Origin: Candidatus Latescibacterota bacterium
Lineage (GTDB): Bacteria; Latescibacterota; 4484-107; B68-G9
Assembly: GCA_012962735.1 (NCBI GenBank)
Contig: DTXA01000558.1
Location: 1 to 7,019 of the forward strand
Length of the DNA stretch: 7,019 nucleotides
Direction: 5' to 3'
Part shown: positions 1 through 5,149 of the stretch, in pieces
Layout: each line of letters starts with the position of its first letter
Numbering within the stretch: the stretch's first letter is position 1
Notes under the pieces: model-generated
Databases searched by the model: none
Seen by the model: only the letters and a program-made list of their open reading frames with translations
Told to the model about the DNA's origin: nothing
Position numbers and translations under genes: made by a program

Positions 1-41
1 CCCCTCATATAGCCCCAAAAAGTTCTTCGCTTCGCTCAGAT
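1..41 (-). repeat. Direct repeat copy 1, inside the 3' end of ligA
   Basis: This stretch matches 2373-2413 without gaps at 36 of 41 positions, and may extend beyond the left edge of the window. On the minus strand it is read in the ligA frame and encodes LSEAKNFLGLYEG, which lies beyond the normal end of the ligase. The copies part company at the right-hand end, just where copy 1 starts the right arm of an inverted repeat (CTTTTTGGG, 42-50). It could be one of a dispersed repeat family, as with palindromic elements that insert into genes, or a shared remnant of an older gene. Only two copies are visible here. Confidence 0.75.
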
Positions 42-2073
42 CTTTTTGGGAGCCCCTAAGGTCCCCAATTGTCATACCGACCATCCTCAGGAATTCCTCT
101 TCGGTCAGAACCTCCACCCCGAGCTGGCGGGCTTTGTCGAACTTGGAGCCCGGGTTCTCGCCCGCCACCACGTAATCTGTCCTCCGGCTCACAGAGCCGC
201 CCGCCTCCCCCCCGAGCTGCCGCACGAGTTCTTCGGCCTCGGAGCGGGTCATAGAGGAGAGCGCCCCGGTGAAGACGAACTTCTTCCCGGCCAAGGGCTT
301 GGGAGCCTCCTCCCTCCATTCGACCCCAAAGCGCAGGCCCGCCCTCCTGAGCTTCTCCAAGACTTCCCGGTTCTCCTTCTGGGAGAAGAAGTAGGCCACG
401 TTCTGGGCCACCTCGGGCCCTATGCCGGGGATCGATGTCAGCTCCTCCACAGTCGCTCGAGCCAGCCGGTCTATGGAACCGAAGTGTTCCATCAACACCC
501 TGGCTACGTGCTCCCCCACATGCCTTATCCCCAAGGCGTAGAGTACCCTGGCTGGGTCACGCTCCTTGCTCCTCTCCAAGGCGTCTAAGAGGTTCTGGGC
601 GGACTTATCCGCCATCCGATCCAAGGACGCCAGTTTTTCCTTCTCCAGGCCGTAGAGGTCTCCCACGTCCTTTACGAGGCCCTTGTCCACGAGCTGGGCC
701 ACGAGCTTAATACCCAGTCCCTCTATGTCCATTGCGTTCTTGGATGCGAAGTGCCTGATCCTCTCCTTAACCTGGGCGGGACATGCGGAGTTGGTGCACC
801 TGTAGGCTGCCTCGTCGGGGAGGCGCGTGACTTCGGCACCGCATACCTGACACCGGTCGGGCATGCGGAAGGGCCTTTCCTCCCCGGTCCTCCTCTCCTT
901 AACCACCGCCACCACCTCGGGTATCACGTCCCCCGCTCGCTGGACTATCACTGTGTCCCCTATGCGGATGTCCTTTTTGTCTATTTCGTCCTGGTTGTGG
1001 AGGGTGGCCCTCTTCACCTCCACACCCCCCACCTGCACGGGCTCCATAACCGCCACGGGCGTGAGCACCCCGGTCCTGCCCACCTGGACTACGATATCCT
1101 TTATAACGGTCGTGGCCTGCCTGGGGGGGAACTTGTAGGCTATGGCCCAGCGGGAGCTCCTGGCCTTCTCCCCCAGTCTCCTCTGGATGTCCAGCCTGTC
1201 CACCTTGAGCACCACCCCATCGGCCTCGTAGGGCAGTTCCTCCCTCATCTCTAAAAGCTTCCGGTAGTAACCTATGACCTCCTCCACGTCCTCGCACCGT
1301 CGGTTGAGGGGGTTGGTCTTGAGCCCCCAGCCCCTGAGGGCCTCTAATACCTCCCAGTGGGTTTGGAACTCCCTCCCCACCACCTGTCCTATACCGTAGA
1401 AGAAGATGTCCAAGGGCCTCGAGGCCGTGATCCTCGGGTCCAACTGGCGCACAGAGCCGGCCGCGGCGTTGCGAGGGTTGGCAAATGGGGGTTCGCCCTC
1501 CTCCAACCTCCTGCGGTTCAGCTCCTGGAAATCATCCAAGTGCATGATCACTTCTCCCCGCACCTCGAGCCTCTCCGGGGGGTCCCCTAAAAGTAGCAAC
1601 GGCACGGCCCTTATAGTCCTTATGTTTTGGGTCACGTCCTCCCCCACGAACCCGTCCCCCCTCGTGGCTCCGACCACGAGCCTCCCCCGCTCATACACCA
1701 ATTCGACCCCGAGCCCGTCCAGCTTGGGCTCGGCCACATAGGCTATATCCTCCTCTGTTCCTAAGAACCTCTTGACCCTCCTATCGAACTCCCTTATCTC
1801 CTCCTCGTCCATTGCGTTGTCTAAGCTCAACATAGGGACCGTATGCGGTACGATGCCGAACTCCTCTGCAGGTTGTGCCCCGACCCGCTGGGTGGGGGAG
1901 TCCGGTGTGATGAATTCGGGAAACTGTGCTTCCAACTCCTGTAGTTCCCTGAAGAGCCTGTCGTATTCGGCGTCCGATATCTCCGGGGAATCCAGTACGT
2001 AGTACCTATAGTTGTGGTATCGTATTTGCTCCCTCAGCTCTTCTATACGCCTCTTTGCCTCCTCCCTGGCCAT
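1..2073 (-). CDS. ligA: NAD+-dependent DNA ligase LigA (3' end beyond the window)
   Basis: LigA seals nicks in duplex DNA using NAD+, in replication and repair in the cytoplasm. The 691 codons visible show the full domain order. An N-terminal Ia region (HNYRYYVLDSPEISDAEYD) is followed by SLDNA and the adenylation motif EPKLDG with catalytic Lys117. Then come RGE, ADGVVLKV and AYKFPP of the nucleotidyltransferase domain and an OB fold (VGRTGVLTPVAV). A zinc finger has Cys408, 411, 426 and 431, and helix-hairpin-helix repeats include IPGIGPE. A BRCT domain spans about 592-666, with FVFTGAL and SRRTDYVVAGENPGSK. The start is ATG at 2073, nine nt after the yggT stop and preceded by AGGAGGT. LigA proteins usually end soon after BRCT; here the frame continues at least 25 codons, through the direct repeat, with no stop before the edge. 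The ligase assignment is very secure; the C-terminus is unknown. Confidence 0.97.
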   Translation of the reverse strand, partial: MAREEAKRRIEELREQIRYHNYRYYVLDSPEISDAEYDRLFRELQELEAQFPEFITPDSPTQRVGAQPAEEFGIVPHTVPMLSLDNAMDEEEIREFDRRVKRFLGTEEDIAYVAEPKLDGLGVELVYERGRLVVGATRGDGFVGEDVTQNIRTIRAVPLLLLGDPPERLEVRGEVIMHLDDFQELNRRRLEEGEPPFANPRNAAAGSVRQLDPRITASRPLDIFFYGIGQVVGREFQTHWEVLEALRGWGLKTNPLNRRCEDVEEVIGYYRKLLEMREELPYEADGVVLKVDRLDIQRRLGEKARSSRWAIAYKFPPRQATTVIKDIVVQVGRTGVLTPVAVMEPVQVGGVEVKRATLHNQDEIDKKDIRIGDTVIVQRAGDVIPEVVAVVKERRTGEERPFRMPDRCQVCGAEVTRLPDEAAYRCTNSACPAQVKERIRHFASKNAMDIEGLGIKLVAQLVDKGLVKDVGDLYGLEKEKLASLDRMADKSAQNLLDALERSKERDPARVLYALGIRHVGEHVARVLMEHFGSIDRLARATVEELTSIPGIGPEVAQNVAYFFSQKENREVLEKLRRAGLRFGVEWREEAPKPLAGKKFVFTGALSSMTRSEAEELVRQLGGEAGGSVSRRTDYVVAGENPGSKFDKARQLGVEVLTEEEFLRMVGMTIGDLRGSQKDLSEAKNFLGLYEG
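14..50. repeat. Inverted repeat, 9-bp arms around a 19-nt loop
   Basis: CCCAAAAAG at 14-22 is the exact reverse complement of CTTTTTGGG at 42-50. The stem would form in the ligA transcript near its 3' end. The arms are A/T-rich, the loop is long, and the ligA frame stays open across it, so it does not look like a standard intrinsic terminator. In the second repeat copy the right arm is degraded (GCTTTCT after 2413), so the hairpin is specific to this copy. Confidence 0.6.
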
Positions 2074-2077
2074 CGGG

Positions 2078-2084
2078 ACCTCCT
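2078..2084 (-). promoter_or_regulatory. Strong ribosome binding site of ligA
   Basis: The minus strand reads AGGAGGT, four nt upstream of the ligA ATG, and overlaps the TAG stop of yggT. This supports the chosen ligA start and suggests that ribosomes finishing yggT can pass to ligA. Confidence 0.8.
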
Positions 2085-2373
2085 ACAGTCTCAAAGACTC
2101 CAAGAACAGATGTACAATAAGGATGCAGAGGATTAGGATAAGGGGAGAGAAGTCCAGGCCCGTAGTCCATAGGGCCCTCGGAAGCCGCCTACGGATGGGG
2201 TTCAACACAGGGTCCGTCAGACGGTACAGAAACTGCACAAAGGGGTTGTATGGGTTCACATGGAACCAGGATACCAAAACTCGCACCACCACTATCCACA
2301 TGTACAACTTCAGAAGTCCGGTGACCATACCTATGAGCCCGTTTACGAAGTGCCTCGTATCGAACATATCCAC
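2083..2373 (-). CDS. yggT: YggT/YlmG family membrane protein
   Basis: This is a small integral membrane protein of the YggT (YlmG) family. Relatives have been linked to osmotic tolerance, cell-division gene clusters and chloroplast nucleoid or thylakoid organisation; the exact biochemical role is not settled. The 96 residues show two hydrophobic segments, about 10-37 and 75-91. Between them is the family hallmark: RVLVSWFHVNPYNP, then LYRLTDPVLNPIRRRLP, then GLDFSPL. The 96-aa reading uses GTG at 2373; an ATG at 2367 (94 aa) has GGGGG a few bases upstream and may be the true start. The gene follows yggS, as in many bacteria. However, sepF, which often lies between them, is absent, and that gap holds a direct repeat. 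The family call is firm. Confidence 0.93.
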   Translation of the reverse strand: MDMFDTRHFVNGLIGMVTGLLKLYMWIVVVRVLVSWFHVNPYNPFVQFLYRLTDPVLNPIRRRLPRALWTTGLDFSPLILILCILIVHLFLESLRL

Positions 2374-2413
2374 CCCCTATATAGTCCCAAAAAGTTCCTC
2401 GCTTTGCTCAGAT
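2373..2413 (-). repeat. Direct repeat copy 2, between yggS and yggT
   Basis: This copy is 36/41 identical to 1-41 and fills most of the gap between the yggS stop (2421) and yggT. On the minus strand, in the yggS codon phase just past its TAG, it would encode LSKARNFLGLYRG. That is 10 of 13 residues identical to the LigA tail, although it is not translated as part of YggS. The end of the element also supplies the G-rich stretch that probably serves as the yggT ribosome binding site. Confidence 0.75.
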
Positions 2414-2420
2414 GCTTTCT

Positions 2421-3122
2421 CTATCCGGATGTATATCCGGACGACCTGGGCCCAAAGATGGCCGTTCCTATGCGCACCATCGTGGACCCCTCCTCTATCG
2501 CCTTCTCGAAATCCCCGCTCATCCCCATGGAGAGCACGGGAAGGGAAAGGCCCAGCTCCCGTTCTATCTCATCGCGGAGGCTCCGTAGAAGCGAGAAGGC
2601 CCTCCTGACTTCTCCTACGTCCTCCGAGAGCGGGCCCACCGTCATCAGCCCCTTCACGGAAATCCCCTCAAGCTCCGACAAGGCCCCCAACAGGTCCAGG
2701 GCCCCCTCCGGGTCCACGCCGAACTTGGTGGCCTCCCCAGATGTGTTCACCTCCACCAGGACTTCTATGGTCCTGTCCATCTGGATGGCCCTTTTGGAGA
2801 TCTCCTCTCCGAGCCTCAAGCTGTCCACGGACTGGATGGCATCGAAGAGCATGAGGGCCTTCCTCACCTTGTTGCGCTGAAGGTGGCCTATCATATGCTT
2901 TCGGAAGGGAAGCCCAATCTGAGGGAACTTGGCCTCCGCCTCCTGAACCCTGTTCTCCCCCACGATCTTCACCCCAGCCCTGACGGCCTCCTCGACCTCA
3001 CGGGCTGTCCGGTCTTTGGTGGCGGCCACGAGCACTACCTCCTCAGGCCTCCTGCCGGCCCGGAGCGCGGCCCAGGCGATGCGCTCCTCCACCCTGCACA
3101 GGTTTTCGGCTATGGCGGACAT
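2421..3122 (-). CDS. yggS: YggS/YlmE/PROSC family PLP homeostasis protein
   Basis: This cytoplasmic protein binds pyridoxal 5'-phosphate and has no known catalytic activity; the family balances free PLP and influences amino-acid and keto-acid pools. At 233 residues it has the usual length. Visible family motifs in order are VAATK with the PLP-binding Lys36, GENRVQE, HMIGHLQRNKV, IQSVDS, VEVNTSGEATKFG, GLMTVGP, and SMGMSGDFEKAIEEGSTMVRIGTAIFG, which binds the phosphate. The fold is the single-domain alanine-racemase-like TIM barrel. The start is ATG at 3122 with GGAGG five or six nt upstream, placed in a small hairpin loop. It lies 51 nt downstream of the lipoprotein gene and is probably in the same operon. 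The short C-terminal tail (SSGYTSG) is followed at once by the direct repeat. The assignment is secure. Confidence 0.96.
   Translation of the reverse strand: MSAIAENLCRVEERIAWAALRAGRRPEEVVLVAATKDRTAREVEEAVRAGVKIVGENRVQEAEAKFPQIGLPFRKHMIGHLQRNKVRKALMLFDAIQSVDSLRLGEEISKRAIQMDRTIEVLVEVNTSGEATKFGVDPEGALDLLGALSELEGISVKGLMTVGPLSEDVGEVRRAFSLLRSLRDEIERELGLSLPVLSMGMSGDFEKAIEEGSTMVRIGTAIFGPRSSGYTSG
2424..2441. repeat. Small hairpin at the yggS 3' end
   Basis: TCCGGAT at 2424-2430 and ATCCGGA at 2435-2441 form a 7-bp stem with a GTAT loop, covering the last codons of yggS. There is no T-run after it on either strand, so it is not a clear terminator. It may stabilise the 3' end or simply be chance. Confidence 0.4.
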
Positions 3123-3123
3123 G

Positions 3124-3139
3124 TCCGACCTCCGTCGGA
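3124..3139 (-). promoter_or_regulatory. yggS ribosome binding site displayed in a hairpin loop
   Basis: On the minus strand TCCGAC and GTCGGA can pair as a 6-bp stem, with the loop GGAG forming most of the Shine-Dalgarno sequence just before the yggS ATG at 3122. The site itself clearly supports the start; any regulatory effect of the hairpin is inference. Confidence 0.45.
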
Positions 3140-3173
3140 TAAGATAATGCCTTCGGGCTCCCTCGGCAAGGGG

Positions 3174-3851
3174 TTATCGGAGGCGAAGCGCGTAGGAGAA
3201 GTCGAACCTGAAATCCGTGGTGTGCAGTTCCTCCTCGTCCGGGGAGAGGTCCACGCCCGTCAGTACCAGCGCTATGTCCCTCTCCTTCCTCCCCCTGAAC
3301 CGGAAGAGCAATATCCCCCCTCGCCCCTTGCCCGGCTCCACAAACCCCTTCTTGAGGAGCACCCCTGAGGCGGCCTTCATAACCCTCCGATAGCGCTCGA
3401 CCCCAAAGGCGCTGCCGGAACGCGGGTAGTATAATGCCCCTATATCTTCGTATGTGAACGCCCGATGCTGGGTGATATAGCGCATATCGATGAGGAAGGA
3501 GGCTCCCGGGACTATGTAGATGCGCCTTCCGGCGTTGTTCACGAAGACGACCCTGAAGGCCAACCACCACCCCTGCTCCTCCCCTTCTGTCCTCCTGAGG
3601 GCCTGCAACAGTTCCATCCCTCCGGGCACGCCCTGGACTAGGGAGTCCAGATGTGCCGGAGGGATATACCGCACCTCTACCCGCACCCCATCCCGCTCCG
3701 CCCACAGGACATCACCCTGGCGCCCGACCCTGGGATCCCCCTGAAGGTCCAGGGGCCGGACCTCCGGATTTGGCCGGGGGATAGGGGCCGTTCTGGGAAC
3801 AGCACAGGACCAAAGGAGGAATAACGCTGAGAGGAGACCAACACGACTCAC
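3174..3851 (-). CDS. Predicted lipoprotein of unknown function
   Basis: I do not recognise a named family. The 225-residue product begins with a short signal peptide (MSRVGLLSALFLLWSC) whose Cys16 fits a lipobox, LWSC, though Trp at the -2 position is unusual. A proline-rich linker (about 18-33) follows. The rest looks like a secreted beta-sandwich: WWLAFRVVFVNNAGRRIYIVPGASFLID near the middle, then FVEPGKGRGGILLFRF. This resembles the 'conserved hydrophobic strand, then pro-Gly, then G-x-L-x-F' pattern of extracytoplasmic immunoglobulin-like lipoprotein domains such as DUF4352; that likeness is by eye only. The start is GTG at 3851, overlapping the isomerase stop (GTGA) and so translationally coupled to it, with GGAGGGG just upstream. 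It is probably co-transcribed with yggS. It is likely a real protein, since the frame is intact and it has a sensible signal peptide. Confidence 0.8.
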   Translation of the reverse strand: MSRVGLLSALFLLWSCAVPRTAPIPRPNPEVRPLDLQGDPRVGRQGDVLWAERDGVRVEVRYIPPAHLDSLVQGVPGGMELLQALRRTEGEEQGWWLAFRVVFVNNAGRRIYIVPGASFLIDMRYITQHRAFTYEDIGALYYPRSGSAFGVERYRRVMKAASGVLLKKGFVEPGKGRGGILLFRFRGRKERDIALVLTGVDLSPDEEELHTTDFRFDFSYALRLR

Positions 3852-4440
3852 ATCCCCTCCTGTCCGGCGCTCCGGAGCACTCCCCTGAGGGCCTTCACGA
3901 TCTTCCCGAAGTCCGCCGCTTCTTTCTCACCGGTTTCGGGGTTGAAGATATCGCTCTTTTGTAGATCTTGAGCACCTGCTCGGCTGTGGAGGTGATCCCG
4001 CGGTGGTCCTCCAAAGCCAGCATTACCCCCTTCTCGGCGGCGTACTCCACGCATCCTTTTAGCGAATCTACGACCCACCCGAAAGCTTCCTCCTCGGTAT
4101 GGCCCTCCGGCACCCCGCCGGCGAAGACCCTCAAACACGGCGCACCCAGACGACAGGAGATGTCGACCATTCTGACCATCTCGACCTGCTCCCTGCGCTG
4201 TTCGGGGTCCTCTCTACAGAAGTTGTTCCCCACCGCGGTTCCCGATATGTCCAGTCCCATCAGGAAAGCCTCCCTCTTGATCCTGTTTATGTACCCAGCC
4301 TCTGTGGTGGGGAAGTAGTAAGCCGTCAGCTCCACCCCGTCGAGCCCCATCTCTACGACCTTATCGAGGAACCCCTCCAAGCTCATCCGACCGTCCTTGA
4401 AGTACCCCCGAAAGGAGTACGCACAACATCCGATCTTCAT
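3848..4440 (-). pseudogene. Sugar-phosphate isomerase/epimerase (TIM barrel), internally deleted and frameshifted
   Basis: The N-terminal half matches the xylose-isomerase-like TIM-barrel family of sugar isomerases and epimerases. It has MKIGCCAYSFRGYF, MGLDGVELTAYYFPTT, GLDISGTAVGNNF, LGAPCLRVFAGGVPEGHTEE and GVMLALEDHRG, which supplies metal-ligand candidates. After IYK (about residue 146, near 3958) this frame runs into unrelated sequence and stops at 3895. In the next frame, from about 3955 to the TGA at 3848, the sequence reads KSDIFNPETGEKEAADFGKIVKALR. This resembles the family's C-terminal region, where a 'K-x-E-I ... EEADF-x-x-IVK-x-LR' pattern is normal. The segment expected between them (NLDTGN and following strands with further metal ligands), roughly 70-80 residues, is missing. 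So the gene has both an internal deletion and a frame change, and is unlikely to make an active enzyme. The start ATG at 4440 still has a GGGGGG ribosome site. Its old stop overlaps the lipoprotein start. Confidence 0.75.
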
Positions 4441-4504
4441 CGCACCCCCCTTAAGAGACCCTTTGACCTATCGCCATCGTCGAAGGCGGTACCCGTTACG
4501 AAAG

Positions 4505-4533
4505 AATATACATCATCGGACGCTCCTGCGCAA
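4505..4533 (-). promoter_or_regulatory. Candidate sigma-70 promoter for the leftward operon
   Basis: On the minus strand TTGCGC (4533-4528) and TATATT (4510-4505) are separated by 17 nt. The -10 box matches the consensus at 5 of 6 positions, the -35 at 3 of 6. Transcription would begin near 4498 and give a leader of about 58 nt before the isomerase ATG at 4440, and would read on to the lipoprotein, yggS, yggT and ligA. Confidence 0.5.
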
Positions 4534-4559
4534 CCGTCGGGTAAAGGCCGAGATTCCCC

Positions 4560-4588
4560 TTGACGTGGGAGGGATTTTCCCGTATTTT
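4560..4588 (+). promoter_or_regulatory. Candidate sigma-70 promoter toward mfd
   Basis: TTGACG (4560-4565) and TATTTT (4583-4588) are exactly 17 nt apart, matching the consensus at 5 of 6 and 4 of 6 positions. The spacer contains GGGATTTTCCC (4571-4581), a short inverted repeat that could be an operator or chance. The predicted start near 4595 leaves about 11 nt before the ATG at 4606, which has no good ribosome site. The promoter would transcribe the hydrolase remnant and then mfd. Confidence 0.5.
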
Positions 4589-4605
4589 CAACTTTTGAGT
4601 TTAAG

Positions 4606-5149
4606 ATGCACATTGAAGTGTGCAAGGTCGGCCAAGTCCGGTACCTTGCCCAAGTGTTCCAGGGAGCGTGGACTACCCCACTTCCGCATACGGCCTGTCT
4701 GAGCGGGGAGGATAAGGAGCGAACCAGGGAGTTCGTAATGGAGGGCGGGGCGGTTGTGGCGTCGTTTGAGTCCGGAAGGTATAGGCCCGAGGGGGAACCG
4801 GCCGAGGACAACTTCCTCCGGGAGTTACTGGGCGTCGAGGAGGAGGAGTATATCAGGGTGCGGGAGGGCTTTGGCTCCTTCGGGCCCGGGGAGCTGATCT
4901 CCAGGCCCACCTATGCGCTCCAGGTCTTGCCCGGGGGACGCCGAGGTCACGGCGGCATTTCTGGATGTCACCAGCCAACACTACGCTCCGCTTAAGGGTG
5001 AGAGCCCTTACCCAGCTCTGATCTTACGGCGGTGAGGGTGGAGAAGTTCGTGCGGGACATAGTGTGTTTCCTTTGGGAGAAGGGTGCCGGGCGGCGTTCT
5101 GATTGAGGTGCCACGTATGGGAGTCTATGAGGTTCTGATAGCGGAATGA
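4606..5149 (+). pseudogene. Decayed C-terminal fragment of a glycoside-hydrolase-like gene (beta-galactosidase trimerisation-type domain)
   Basis: From about 4670 the frame beginning at 4606 encodes LPHTACLSGEDKERTREFV, then GGAVVASFESGRYRPEGEP and NFLRELLGVE. This is the pattern of the amidotransferase-like trimerisation domain found after the barrel of beta-galactosidase and related hydrolases. Near the G-run at 4933-4937 the homology moves to the next frame: DAEVTAAFLDVTSQHYAPLK, then ESPYPALILRR and a TGA at 5033. It then passes to EKFVRDIVCFLWEKG in the first frame, and back from 5096 as VLIEVPRMGVYEVLIAE, ending at TGA 5147-5149. That last piece resembles the C-terminal strand of such enzymes. 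At least three frame changes are needed, and the catalytic barrel is absent. The ATG at 4606 may not be a real start. Its stop overlaps the mfd start (ATGA), so the pair was probably once coupled. The family call rests on pattern memory, not a search. Confidence 0.6.

Noticed and set aside
14..50. Intrinsic terminator for ligA
   Set aside because: The stem is A/T-rich with a 19-nt loop, and the ligA frame is still open through it, so termination here would cut the message before its stop.
46..2002. Several forward-strand open frames of 60-180 codons across this region
   Set aside because: They lie antisense to ligA, lack family motifs, and are explained by the GC-rich codon structure of the true gene on the minus strand.
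1..2413. Insertion sequence or composite transposon bounded by the two repeats
   Set aside because: There is no transposase, the genes between are housekeeping, and the repeats are direct, short and without flanking target duplications that I can see.
2424..2441. Terminator after yggS
   Set aside because: The 7-bp hairpin is not followed by a T-run and overlaps the coding end, and the next gene begins about 50 nt later.
2012..3368. Forward-strand open frames over yggT and yggS
   Set aside because: The minus strand carries unmistakable YggT and YggS motifs; the forward products look like low-complexity shadows.
3043..3705. A 220-codon minus-strand open frame overlapping the lipoprotein and yggS
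   Set aside because: It is Gly/Arg-rich shadow sequence in another frame. The competing frames have a signal peptide and PLP-family motifs.
4437..4910. A 157-codon minus-strand open frame over the control region and the hydrolase relic
   Set aside because: It is Ser/Pro/Arg-rich with no motif, and runs antisense to the segments that resemble a hydrolase domain.
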